From the NCBI RefSeq assembly GCF_900177795.1, contig NZ_FXWJ01000002.1, positions 372,001-436,000 of the forward strand: 64,000 nt of DNA, given 5' to 3'. The notes beneath the pieces are model-generated. The model saw nothing but the letters and a program-made list of their open reading frames with translations, ran no database searches and had not been told where the DNA came from. The position numbers and the translations under genes are program-made. Source of the stretch: Plantibacter elymi (nom. nud.). GTDB taxonomy: Bacteria > Actinomycetota > Actinomycetes > Actinomycetales > Microbacteriaceae. This document shows positions 1 to 8,210 of this stretch, piece by piece. The number at the start of each line of letters is the position of its first letter. Position 1 is the first letter of the stretch.

Positions 1-1
1 G

Positions 2-736
2 ACCCCCGCTGGACGACATCTCCAGGCGCGGGCGAGACACATCGTCGAGGAGCTCGACACGGTCCGGGGTGAGATGCGCGACTTCGTCGACGGTCTCGCC
101 GGGGAGCTCACCGCGGGGTTCGTGAGTTCGGCCAACTACACGGTCCTCCCCGGTGTCGTGCAGCTGTTCCGGGCGAGCCGCCCCGGGGTGACGCTACGCC
201 TGGTGCCGTTGACCTCAGGAGAACAGTTCGACCGGCTCCGCGACGGCACGCTCGACGTCGGGATCGTCCGTGACGAGGTCCCGCAGACGCCATCCGACAG
301 CTCTCCAGCGCTCACCACCGAGGTCGTCTTCGAGGAGCGTCTCGTGGCGTGCCTCCCGGTGGGTCATGCGCTGGCGGGCCGACCCGAGGTCACCGCGGAG
401 GAGCTCATGGACGTCCCGATGATCTCCTACCCGCGGGCGCTCATGCCAGGATTCGTGGACCGCGTCGCGGAGGTCCTCGGCACGTCGAGTCGGACGCAGG
501 TGGTCGAGGAGGTCGTCCATCAGGAGACCGCACTCGGGTTCGTCGCGGCCGGCGTGGGCATGACGATCCTGCCCGAGTCGGTGCGGCAGCTGGTGCCGCC
601 GTCGATCGTCGTCGTGCCGCTCGCCGGGTCGCCGACGACACGCCTGCTGGCCGCTCGTCAGGAACGGGCGGACGACAGCCCGGTCCACGAAGCGTTCATC
701 GCGTGTCTCCGCGACGCGGCCGCGCAGCTCGGGTGA
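2..736 (+). CDS. LysR-family transcriptional regulator, 5' end outside the window
   Basis: The reading frame is open from the first bases, so the N-terminal winged helix-turn-helix lies upstream of the window. What is visible is the linker helix followed by a complete periplasmic-binding-like effector domain. It has the usual pattern of LysR regulators: GELTAGFVSSANYTVLP at its start, DVGIVRD in the middle and GFVAAGVGMTILP near the end. The protein would bind an unknown small molecule and control nearby genes. The SDR gene 100 bases downstream on the same strand is a possible neighbour in function, although LysR regulators more often control divergent genes. Family assignment is secure; the ligand is unknown. 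Confidence 0.9.
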   Translation, partial: TPAGRHLQARARHIVEELDTVRGEMRDFVDGLAGELTAGFVSSANYTVLPGVVQLFRASRPGVTLRLVPLTSGEQFDRLRDGTLDVGIVRDEVPQTPSDSSPALTTEVVFEERLVACLPVGHALAGRPEVTAEELMDVPMISYPRALMPGFVDRVAEVLGTSSRTQVVEEVVHQETALGFVAAGVGMTILPESVRQLVPPSIVVVPLAGSPTTRLLAARQERADDSPVHEAFIACLRDAAAQLG

Positions 737-839
737 AGGTCAGCCGGAGACAGTCTCAATGCGACGGGTATCCTCGGGAAGGCCAGGCTCGGCGAGGCCG
801 GGAATCCGGTCGGCAGCTCACCACCAGGAGAGGAACAGC

Positions 840-1601
840 ATGACGTCTCTCGCGTCCGCAGGACGACGGGTCGCATTGGTGACCGGCGCATCCAGAGGCC
901 TCGGCGCGGGGATCGCCCGGCGACTCGGTGCCGAGGGCTATTTCGTCGCCGTCAACTACCGCTCCGGGGCCAACCAGGCTGCGGAGGTCGTCGAGTCCAT
1001 CCGCCAGGCCGGCGGTGCCGCCGACGCGTTCAGCGCGGACGTGACGGATGAGGAAGCCGTCTCCTCGCTCGTCGAGCGCATCACGGGAACCGCGGGTCCC
1101 CTCGCGGTCCTGGTCGCCAACGCCACCGGGCCGCAACCGACGGTCGCGATCGACGACCTCGACTGGGACGACCACCTCGCCCAGTTGGACTTCTTCGTGA
1201 AGAGCCCGACACTGCTGGTGCGGGCGGCCGTCCCGCACATGCGCGAGCAACGATTCGGCCGGATCATCCAGATCGGATCCGACATGTTCGAGCGGGCCCT
1301 GCCGGAGATGTCCGCCTACGTCGCGGCGAAGGGCGCGCAGCTCGGCCTGACCCGTTCGTGGGCTCGGGAACTCGGACCGTCCGGGATCACCGTGAACCTG
1401 GTTGCACCCGGATGGATCCCCGTCGAGCGCCACGCCGATGCCTCCCCGCAGGAGATCGCCGCCTACCTGGCCGAAGTGCCGATGGGGCGGATGGGCACCA
1501 TCGACGACATCGCGGAGACCGTCGCCTTCCTCGCCTCGGACCGGGCCGGCTTCATCACCGGGCAGCGGATCACCGTCAACGGCGGCCACACCATCGACTA
1601 A
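840..1601 (+). CDS. SDR-family oxidoreductase (FabG-like)
   Basis: A 253-residue classical short-chain dehydrogenase/reductase. The NAD(P)-binding motif TGASRGLG is at residues 15-22, the catalytic Ser is about residue 147, and the Tyr-x3-Lys pair is Tyr160/Lys164 (YVAAK). The C-terminal segment ends in the common ITGQRITVNGG form. The start chosen is the ATG preceded by AGGAG at good spacing; a longer upstream extension in frame has no Shine-Dalgarno sequence. FabG-like proteins reduce 3-oxoacyl or other carbonyl groups, but the family is broad and no substrate can be assigned. It stands alone between a LysR regulator and a GNAT gene. Confidence 0.9.
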   Translation: MTSLASAGRRVALVTGASRGLGAGIARRLGAEGYFVAVNYRSGANQAAEVVESIRQAGGAADAFSADVTDEEAVSSLVERITGTAGPLAVLVANATGPQPTVAIDDLDWDDHLAQLDFFVKSPTLLVRAAVPHMREQRFGRIIQIGSDMFERALPEMSAYVAAKGAQLGLTRSWARELGPSGITVNLVAPGWIPVERHADASPQEIAAYLAEVPMGRMGTIDDIAETVAFLASDRAGFITGQRITVNGGHTID

Positions 1602-1697
1602 GTGGGCAACCTCTCGCGCGTCCCGCCGCTGGCGACGGCGCGCCGGGCTTGCGGCATGGCCTGGACAAACGAGTCGCGCCTGTCCAAGCTGGAACCG

Positions 1698-2642
1698 ATG
1701 ACCGACACCCGCGACGACTTCACCATCCGACGAGCCACCCTGGACGACGTCCCCCTCCTGCAAGCGTGGAGCTGCGACGAACCCGTCGCCTGGATCGACT
1801 CGGAACGACTGACCGCCGAACTCGGGAGTCGGAACTATCGGCCGGAATGGTCGTGGATCGCCGAGCAGGACGGTCGCCCGGTGGCACGAGCACTCTGGTG
1901 GGGCCAGGCGGACGCGAACCGGCCCGCCACACTCGACTGCGTCACCACCACGGTCGAAGTCGCGGAGCCCGAACGTGTCGGTGCCGCGCTCATCCGTGCC
2001 GGACTGGACGCCTTCGGCGCGGGACCCGCACTGGAGTTCAACGTCGACGTCTCCCCTGCGTGGGCGGATGACGCTGCGAGTGTGGAGGCGGTGCGGTGGC
2101 GCCATGAGGCTGCACGCGCGGGCGGGTTCTCGCGCACGACCGAGCGGGTCAGTTTCGCGAGGTCCAGCTCCGATCCCGTGCCGGGACGATCGCAGCGCCT
2201 CCGTTTCGTCGCCGCCCCGGACGACGCGTTCCACGAGCTGTTCGCCCTGGTCGCGACCGGCACCCTCGATGCGCACACGCAGGACATGGTCGCGCGCGAA
2301 GGGCTCGAGGCGCTCGCGGACGACGACCTGGCGTTCTACCGATCACTCCCCGGCGAACGCGACGCCTGGCGGGTCGCTGAGCTCCTCGACGGGACGACCG
2401 CCGGGTTCATCATCCCGACGAGGACGGCGTACGACGCGAGCATCAGTTACCTGGGCGTGCTCCCCGAGCATCGCGGACACGGTTACGTGCACGACCTCTT
2501 GGCGGAGATGGTCCACGTGCACCACGGGTCGGGACAGGACCGGATCGTCGGCACCACGGATGCCGCCAACACGCCGATGCGTGGCGCGTTCGAACGAGCC
2601 GGCTTCTCGGTCACGCGCGTTCGGATCGTGCACGAGCAGTAG
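1698..2642 (+). CDS. GNAT-family N-acetyltransferase, probable tandem GNAT domains
   Basis: A 314-residue protein. The second half carries a clear GNAT acetyl-CoA region, with LGVLPEHRGHGYVHDLL matching the beta4-alpha3 R/Q-x-x-G-x-G/A pyrophosphate loop. It is followed by a TTDAANTPMRGAFERAGF segment, the common N-x-x-M-x-x-x-x-x-x-x-G-F ending. The first half resembles a second, degenerate GNAT fold. An in-frame GTG at 1602 directly after the SDR stop would add 32 residues; ATG 1698 is preferred because the typical N-terminal GNAT strand (FTIRRATLDDV) begins right after it. The acceptor substrate is unknown. Confidence 0.8.
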   Translation: MTDTRDDFTIRRATLDDVPLLQAWSCDEPVAWIDSERLTAELGSRNYRPEWSWIAEQDGRPVARALWWGQADANRPATLDCVTTTVEVAEPERVGAALIRAGLDAFGAGPALEFNVDVSPAWADDAASVEAVRWRHEAARAGGFSRTTERVSFARSSSDPVPGRSQRLRFVAAPDDAFHELFALVATGTLDAHTQDMVAREGLEALADDDLAFYRSLPGERDAWRVAELLDGTTAGFIIPTRTAYDASISYLGVLPEHRGHGYVHDLLAEMVHVHHGSGQDRIVGTTDAANTPMRGAFERAGFSVTRVRIVHEQ

Positions 2643-2663
2643 GTTCGCCCCGGGCTCGGTTCC

Positions 2664-2694
2664 GACCGTGTCAGCCGAGCACTGCGACACGGTC
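2664..2694. terminator. Hairpin between convergent genes, candidate bidirectional terminator
   Basis: A perfect 9-base inverted repeat, GACCGTGTC and GACACGGTC, with a 13-base loop lies between the convergent GNAT and membrane-protein genes. There is no long T tract, as is common in high-GC actinobacteria. Confidence 0.5.
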
Positions 2695-2708
2695 GACCGC
2701 CGCGCGTG

Positions 2709-3407
2709 TCAGACCCGCGACGACCGCAGCACGCGGACGACCCCGAAGCAGACCGCGAGCCAGATGATCAGCTGCAAGACCGCAGCGACGACGAGTGGCA
2801 GCACGAACGATCCGCCTTCGGCGGAGGACAGCCAGACCATCGAGACGACGGTTGCGGCGATCCCTGCGCCCGAGACCGCCAGGAAGAGGGTGCGCGTCGC
2901 CGCCGCCTCCCGCCGGTCCACGGACTGCGCAGTCGCCGTCTGTGGCTCCGGCGGGCCGCCGGTTCCCGGAGTGACGCCGGACCACACGGAGATGGCGTGG
3001 ATGATGCGGTTCTCGGAGACCTGCAGCCCGAGCAGGATGACGACGCTCGTGAACGCGACCGCGAACCCGACGAGGACCACGAAGCCGAAGAGCGCCCCGC
3101 TCTCCCCCACCCAGAACGGACCGAGGACGGTCACGGTCGCGACGGAGAGGGTGGCGGCCGCGACGAGTGCTACGGACGAGACGAGCCCGAGCGCCAGGCG
3201 GGCCGGGCGACGGTACTCCAGGAGCAGGACCTCCAGCGCAACGTCGCCGACCTCAGGCTGTCGCTGTCCACGCTCGGTGGCACTGATCCACGCTCTCGCC
3301 TCAGGGCGGAGCAGGAAGGCGTTCCAGGCTGCCGCAGTGGATGACGCGGCCGGCGGCCTCGATGGTGCTCGCCGCAGGGCCGGCTGGCGGGTTCGCTCGG
3401 GGTGCAT
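2709..3407 (-). CDS. Conserved membrane protein of unknown function
   Basis: A 232-residue protein with about four hydrophobic segments: two close together in the first half (VSSVALVAAATLSVATVTVL and the following FVVLVGFAVAFTSVVILLG) and two near the C terminus (LAVSGAGIAATVVSMVW and VVAAVLQLIIWLAVCFGVV). A charged loop rich in Pro, Gln and Thr separates the two pairs. I do not recognise the family. It converges with the GNAT gene and lies behind a TetR-family gene on the same strand, separated from it by about 110 bases. Confidence 0.65.
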   Translation of the reverse strand: MHPERTRQPALRRAPSRPPAASSTAAAWNAFLLRPEARAWISATERGQRQPEVGDVALEVLLLEYRRPARLALGLVSSVALVAAATLSVATVTVLGPFWVGESGALFGFVVLVGFAVAFTSVVILLGLQVSENRIIHAISVWSGVTPGTGGPPEPQTATAQSVDRREAAATRTLFLAVSGAGIAATVVSMVWLSSAEGGSFVLPLVVAAVLQLIIWLAVCFGVVRVLRSSRV

Positions 3408-3520
3408 GTGCCGACCTTACGCCGACCGCGTGCCGGGGGAAGGCGACAGGGCCACCCGGAACCGTCCGCACGGCGCGGCCGAGTTCGCCGAAGCCGGGTC
3501 CATCGGGGCTGCGCCGGTGA

Positions 3521-4063
3521 TCACGGTCGAGGCTTCAGCCCGTCGAGCATCACCTGCAGGAGGAGGGGCAGGTCTTCGGGAGTACCGAGCCGCACCGCGT
3601 GCTCGATTCCGCACACGAGGTGCGACAGACGATCGACCGTGAGATCGGCGCGGACGGCACCCGCGGCGCGGGCCGCCTCGAGGACGGTCGTGAAGGATTC
3701 GAAGATCTCGCGTTTGACGTTCCGCACGGAGTCGGCCTCGTCCTCCGGCGAGAGGAGGACAGCCTGCAGACCGCCGTCCTCGAGCTGCAGCCTGAGTGCC
3801 GAACCGAGGTAGAGCGCCAGCCCATCGCCCGGATCCGGCTCGGCTGCGGCACGCCGAGAGGTCTCGAGCATCGCGTCGAGCGCGTCGGCTGACAGCGCTT
3901 CGATGAGTGCGTGGACCGTCGGGAAGTGCCGGTAGACGGTTCCGACCCCGACCCCGGCCTCGCGGGCGACGTCGTTGAGTCGAAGCGTCGCGCGGTCGTG
4001 GGTCCGGGCGACATCGAGGATGTTCGCCCGGCTACGTGCTGCGTCGGAACGGAGAGCGGCCAT
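3521..4063 (-). CDS. TetR-family transcriptional repressor
   Basis: A 180-residue protein with an N-terminal helix-turn-helix at about residues 27-47 (RLNDVAREAGVGVGTVYRHF), the diagnostic TetR signature, and a helical ligand-binding C-terminal part. It is divergent from the SDR gene at 4150. The 86 bases between them hold two copies of a 21-base palindrome, so it probably represses both itself and the SDR and releases on ligand binding. Ligand unknown. Confidence 0.9.
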   Translation of the reverse strand: MAALRSDAARSRANILDVARTHDRATLRLNDVAREAGVGVGTVYRHFPTVHALIEALSADALDAMLETSRRAAAEPDPGDGLALYLGSALRLQLEDGGLQAVLLSPEDEADSVRNVKREIFESFTTVLEAARAAGAVRADLTVDRLSHLVCGIEHAVRLGTPEDLPLLLQVMLDGLKPRP

Positions 4064-4079
4064 AGGACCACTCTACGCC

Positions 4080-4133
4080 AAACGGATTGCCTATCCGCTT
4101 GTGCTATCGTCCAAACGGATAGATCATCCGCTT
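4080..4133. promoter_or_regulatory. Two palindromic operators between the TetR and SDR genes
   Basis: Two 21-base sites, 4080-4100 and 4113-4133, have the same architecture. Each has a left arm AAACGGAT, five central bases, and a right arm ATCCGCTT, so each is a near-perfect palindrome of the form AAGCGGAT-N5-ATCCGTTT. Only the centre differs. The centres are 33 bases apart, about three helical turns, so two repressor dimers could sit on the same face. The right site ends 16 bases before the SDR start and the left site begins 16 bases before the TetR start, so occupancy would block both genes. Confidence 0.75.
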
Positions 4134-4149
4134 AAGGAACGAGGACAGT

Positions 4150-5085
4150 ATGACCTGGGACCCCACCCGCCTGCCAGACCAGACAGGACGAACCATCGTC
4201 GTGACCGGTTCCACCGCCGGAATCGGGTACTTCGCCGCGGAGCAGCTGGCTGCCGCTGGCGCGGACGTCGTGCTCGCCTCCCGATCGCATGACAAGCTGC
4301 GACGGGCCGCCACCTCCATTCGGAGCCGAGTCCCGCAGGCCCGGGTCCGCCACGTGGGACTCGAGCTCGGCTCGCTCGCCGCCGTCGACGAGGCTGCTGC
4401 CGAACTCGCCTTGCTCCCCCGCCTCGACGCCGTCCTGCTCAACGGCGGTGCGATGAGCATGAACCGACGCGAGCTGACTGCGGACGGATTGCCCCTCCTG
4501 CTCGGCACCCACGTGGCCGCCAACGCCCGACTGCTTGCCAGGTTGCTCCCGACATTGGTCGCCACGGCCGTGGATCATGGCTCGGTGGCTCGGATCGTCC
4601 ACACCTCGACCGGGTTCGTCCAACTGCTGCGTGTCGGCTTTGACGACCTCCATCAGGTGCCCGCGATCGGGGTCGTGGCCTACACCAAGGCCAAGACCGC
4701 GACGGAGGTCTTCGCCTTCGAGCTCGACCGCAGGCTCCGAGCGGTCGGACTGCCCGCCGCATCGGTCGTGACCCGGCCCGGTGTCGGCGTCGATGCGAAG
4801 ACCCCGGAGCGACCTGGCATCCGCGACGACACGACTCCATACCAGCGGAATCCGTACACGCCTTGGGCACAAGGAAAGGACACCGCCGCCTGGTCCGCGG
4901 TCAGGGCGCTCACGGATCCCGAAGTCCGGGGCGGCGAGTACTTCTCGCCGGTCGGCCGACTTCGGGGCGCTCCCGTCGCCATCGCTCCAACGGCCAGGAC
5001 TGCTACGCCGGCGGGCGACGCGGCGTCGTCCCTCTGGCGGCAGGTCGAGGACCTCGCGGGCGTGACCATCGACGTCGGCGCCTGA
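4150..5085 (+). CDS. SDR-family NAD(P)-dependent oxidoreductase
   Basis: A 311-residue short-chain dehydrogenase of the longer retinol-dehydrogenase/light-dependent-reductase-like type. The cofactor motif TGSTAGIG is near residue 20, a changed NNAG strand reads LLNGGAMS, and the active-site motif is YTKAK. The start follows a GAACGAGGA Shine-Dalgarno region. It is divergently transcribed from the TetR gene and preceded by two palindromic sites, so it is probably induced by a substrate-like ligand of that repressor. The actual substrate cannot be read from sequence. Confidence 0.88.
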   Translation: MTWDPTRLPDQTGRTIVVTGSTAGIGYFAAEQLAAAGADVVLASRSHDKLRRAATSIRSRVPQARVRHVGLELGSLAAVDEAAAELALLPRLDAVLLNGGAMSMNRRELTADGLPLLLGTHVAANARLLARLLPTLVATAVDHGSVARIVHTSTGFVQLLRVGFDDLHQVPAIGVVAYTKAKTATEVFAFELDRRLRAVGLPAASVVTRPGVGVDAKTPERPGIRDDTTPYQRNPYTPWAQGKDTAAWSAVRALTDPEVRGGEYFSPVGRLRGAPVAIAPTARTATPAGDAASSLWRQVEDLAGVTIDVGA

Positions 5086-5221
5086 CGCGAGGCGACCCCG
5101 GAGCCCGCCTCGTCGAGCTGGCACGTCCGGTGGGATGGGCCCGGCCTGATGCGGTGCGTGTCATCTCATCGGGCATCGATGAAGGTACGGAGCGCCTCGA
5201 CCCACTGGGTGCGAGTCAAGG

Positions 5222-5264
5222 CGCCACAGCACGGTCCGACTCCTCGCCGAGCCGTGCTGTGGCG
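5222..5264. terminator. Strong hairpin between convergent genes, candidate bidirectional terminator
   Basis: A perfect 13-base inverted repeat, CGCCACAGCACGG (5222-5234) and CCGTGCTGTGGCG (5252-5264), with a 17-base loop. It sits just before the stop codon of the GMC gene on the opposite strand and downstream of the SDR gene. It would end transcription of both. Confidence 0.7.
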
Positions 5265-5265
5265 G

Positions 5266-6813
5266 CTACCGGGCCGCGAGCAGCCGGTCGGCCGTGCGCA
5301 GCGACAGCGCCATCTGTGCCAGGCCCGGGTTCGCGGAGAGCGCGCTCGGGAACGTGGAGTTGTCGCAGATCCACAGGTTGTCGATGTCGTGCGATCGACC
5401 GTCCCCGTCGACCACGCCGTCACTCGGATCGTCGCTCATCCGGCACGTGCCGAGCGTGTGCGCCGTGCGCGCGAGCACCCTGGTGCTCCGTGCCCCGGCC
5501 GCCGTGAGGATGTCCGTCATCGTGCGGATGGCGTGGCGGTCGATGGCCTGCTCGTTGTCGCCGGGCGAGAACGAGATGGTCGCACGCGGTAGACCCCACT
5601 CGTCCTCCTCCGACGACAGCTCGAGCCGGTTGCCGTCGGTGGGCAGACACTCGGCGTTCATCCCGATGCCGGCGTTGTACCGGGACGCGTCGAGCTCGTC
5701 GACGAGCTCGGTGCCCCAAAGACCGCCGCCGCGCACGAGGGTGGTCGCGTAGTTGAACGGCATGACGCCGAGGCTTTGGAGCAGATATCCTCCGGCGAAG
5801 TCAGCACCTTCGGGGCGGACGAAGTCCTCGGTGATGAGCGCCGACGGGTAGCCGCGGTAGCCGCGGATCTGCTCGTCGAACCGTCCCCACACCTGCACCG
5901 CGCCATGGGCGAGGAAGTTCCGTCCGACCTGACCGCTGGCGTTCGCGAGGTCGTTGTGCAGCAGGAGCCGAGGAGTTTCCACCCCGCCGCCGGCCAACAC
6001 GAGCACCTCGCAGCGCTGCCGCTTGTCGACGCCGTCCTGGCGATAGACGACCCCCGTCACCCGACCGCGGGCATCCCGCTCGATGGTGTGCACGACGGCG
6101 TCCGGCCTGATCTCCGCTCCCGCCGCGACCGCAGCAGGCAGGTACGTGATGGCGGTCGTCGCCTTCGCACCGTGGCGCTCGCCCTGGTGGATCGAGCCGA
6201 CGTTCGTCGTGGCGCGTCGCAGGCCGTGGTGCGGCTGATCGCGGTCGCGCGTGATGATCGCGGCGGGTGCGTCGGTCGCACGGATACCGAGCGACTCGGC
6301 GCCTTTCGCCATGAGGTCTGCCGGAGCGTTGCGCTTCGGCGGCGCGTACAGGTAGCTGCGCGATGGGTCCCACGGATACGGCGTAGGCCCTGAGACGCCG
6401 ATGGTCGCCTCGACCTCTTCGACGTAGCGGGTGAACTCCGCATGGTCGATTGGCCAGTCGCGCCCGAGACCGGTCTCGCTGCGCAGACGCAGGTCGCGGG
6501 CGTCCGGACGGGGCGTGAACGCGCCCCAGTGGACGGTGCCACCGCCGACGCCGAACCCGCTGTTGTTCGGGCCGAACGCCGTCGGAGCGTCTCCGCCGCT
6601 GAACCGGCTGGACATCCAGTTGATCGTCGTCGCGTCGACCTCGTCGGGCGTGGACTCCGCGGGGTCGTGATTCGGCCCGGCCTCGAGCGCGACGACGCGT
6701 AGCCCCGCCTCAGCGAGTCGCGCGAGCAGTGGTGCACCACCCGCACCGGTACCGACCACCACGACATCGACGCTGTCGTCGAGGTCGTAGGTCTTCATCG
6801 CGTCCAGGTTCAC
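5266..6813 (-). CDS. GMC-family FAD-dependent oxidoreductase (gluconate/choline dehydrogenase-like large subunit)
   Basis: A 515-residue flavoprotein. The Rossmann FAD motif VVVVGTGAGGAPLLARLAEAG lies near residues 18-38 and is followed by ALEAG. GGGTVHWGAFTPR is the second FAD-contact loop. The C-terminal GMC block reads LGTCRMSDDPSDGVVD, then DNSTFPSALSANP. The GTG start overlaps the stop of the upstream gene by four bases and follows CAGGAGGA. That upstream gene carries a subunit-3-like domain, so this is probably the catalytic subunit of a membrane- or envelope-associated sugar or polyol dehydrogenase. No heme c subunit is visible nearby, so the electron acceptor is open. Confidence 0.88.
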   Translation of the reverse strand: MNLDAMKTYDLDDSVDVVVVGTGAGGAPLLARLAEAGLRVVALEAGPNHDPAESTPDEVDATTINWMSSRFSGGDAPTAFGPNNSGFGVGGGTVHWGAFTPRPDARDLRLRSETGLGRDWPIDHAEFTRYVEEVEATIGVSGPTPYPWDPSRSYLYAPPKRNAPADLMAKGAESLGIRATDAPAAIITRDRDQPHHGLRRATTNVGSIHQGERHGAKATTAITYLPAAVAAGAEIRPDAVVHTIERDARGRVTGVVYRQDGVDKRQRCEVLVLAGGGVETPRLLLHNDLANASGQVGRNFLAHGAVQVWGRFDEQIRGYRGYPSALITEDFVRPEGADFAGGYLLQSLGVMPFNYATTLVRGGGLWGTELVDELDASRYNAGIGMNAECLPTDGNRLELSSEEDEWGLPRATISFSPGDNEQAIDRHAIRTMTDILTAAGARSTRVLARTAHTLGTCRMSDDPSDGVVDGDGRSHDIDNLWICDNSTFPSALSANPGLAQMALSLRTADRLLAAR

Positions 6814-8210
6814 GCTGTGTCCTCCTGCTGCTGTGCGGGTGTGGGGGCGGGTGCCGCGCCGAGGTCGGCGGGCTCCCAGTCATCTCGGGTGTCGGCACCG
6901 AGCTCGCGGTAACCGGCGAAGTCGACGTCCTCAGCTCCGGTCGCGAACCCGTCGTACCCGACCCGGGCCAACGACGCGGGGTGGATGAGCCACTCCCGCG
7001 TGACGTCCACGCGCAGGTCCTCGAACCAGCGCCGCAGATCGTCTCCGTCGATGGCGCCCCCGGGGACGCCCTGGCCGTCGATCACGGCACGGATCACGGC
7101 ATCCTGATCATCGGCCGAGTCCGGCCAAGCGGTTCGGAGGTCATCCAGCCCGGCGCGGTAGGCCTCGTCGTCCGTGAGTCCTCCGACCGGCCGCCATCCG
7201 TCGCCACCACCGGCTGCGAGGTCGGCGTCGACTCGCGCGGCGAGGTCGATCCGCCCACCCGCCGGCTGCGGAACCAGGCGAGCGGCGACGGCTCGGAGCA
7301 GGTCCAGCTGCTCCGTGCTCAGCACACGGGGCCGATACCGGGGGTCGTCCGGCAAGGCGCGGCGTGCCAGCGCACCCCGCACCCGCGGCGTGGTCCGCGG
7401 GGACGCGATGACGAGCCCCCATTCCGCGGGGACGATCGCACTGTGGGCGACGATCTCGTCCCACAGCTCGGTGATCGCGCGCGCCACCTCGACCGGACGC
7501 TCGAAGGAGAGCAGATGTCCGGCTCCGGCGAGCGACACGAATCGTGCGCGGGGGTAGACGTCCGAGAGCAGCTCGGGCTGCACCGCGGCTCCGAGAGCAT
7601 CGTCCTGATCTCCGGCGAGCACGGTGCACGGGAGGTCGAGGGTGCCGACGGAGGACGCGATGTCCTCCACGCTCCCCTGCTCCAGCCAGCGGCGCCACGC
7701 GACGGGCGACATGGCCTGCACGGACGCCACGGCGGCGGTCTGCAGCTCGGCCGGCAGGGGCGCACCCACGTTGTCATCCACGAAGGTCTGCGCGTCCGCC
7801 ACGGCGATGGGCCCGTCCTCGACCCAGGCGAGCATCTGGTGGCGCTTGGCGTCCGGCATCGGCTCGGGCGTGGGCGGTGACGGCGCGAGAAGCACGACAC
7901 CGAGGAGGCCGAAGACGGGGACGTCGCCGTCGCGGACCCGGGCGGCGATCCCGGCGGCGACCTTGCCGCCCATGCTGTGGGCGCACAGCAGCCAGGGTCC
8001 GCCGTCGGCCTGCTCCGCGATCACGGCGAGGGCAGCGTCGACCTGCGAGTCGACCGAGCCGTCCGGCGCGTCGGCCGTGTCTCCCTGGCCGGGCAGCTCG
8101 ACGGCGATCACCCGGAACCGAGCATCGAGCTCACGAGCCACGGGTGCGACCGCGGCGGCGTCGAGGCCCAGCCCGGGGAGGAAGAAGACCGTGCACGCAG
8201 CCGCGGTCAC
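6810..8210 (-). CDS. Alpha/beta hydrolase fused to a gluconate 2-dehydrogenase subunit 3-like domain
   Basis: A 466-residue protein with two unrelated halves. Residues about 6-255 are a small alpha/beta hydrolase: an oxyanion region LPGLGLD, a nucleophile elbow AHSMGG with Ser79, an acid candidate in LAGDQDD, and a catalytic His in GAGHLLSF. After about residue 275 the sequence becomes a gluconate 2-dehydrogenase subunit 3-like helical domain (RVLSTEQLDLLRAVAARLVP, then a DDEAYRAGLDDL segment). The GTG start overlaps the upstream SDR stop by four bases and its own stop overlaps the GMC start, so the three genes are translationally coupled. Subunit 3 normally partners the GMC subunit; the hydrolase fusion is unusual and may handle an ester or lactone product. 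Confidence 0.8.
   Translation of the reverse strand: MTAAACTVFFLPGLGLDAAAVAPVARELDARFRVIAVELPGQGDTADAPDGSVDSQVDAALAVIAEQADGGPWLLCAHSMGGKVAAGIAARVRDGDVPVFGLLGVVLLAPSPPTPEPMPDAKRHQMLAWVEDGPIAVADAQTFVDDNVGAPLPAELQTAAVASVQAMSPVAWRRWLEQGSVEDIASSVGTLDLPCTVLAGDQDDALGAAVQPELLSDVYPRARFVSLAGAGHLLSFERPVEVARAITELWDEIVAHSAIVPAEWGLVIASPRTTPRVRGALARRALPDDPRYRPRVLSTEQLDLLRAVAARLVPQPAGGRIDLAARVDADLAAGGGDGWRPVGGLTDDEAYRAGLDDLRTAWPDSADDQDAVIRAVIDGQGVPGGAIDGDDLRRWFEDLRVDVTREWLIHPASLARVGYDGFATGAEDVDFAGYRELGADTRDDWEPADLGAAPAPTPAQQQEDTA

Noticed and set aside
756-2276. Long minus-strand open frame opposite the SDR and GNAT genes
   Set aside because: Codon composition is that of an antisense shadow of two well-supported genes; no ribosome site or domain.
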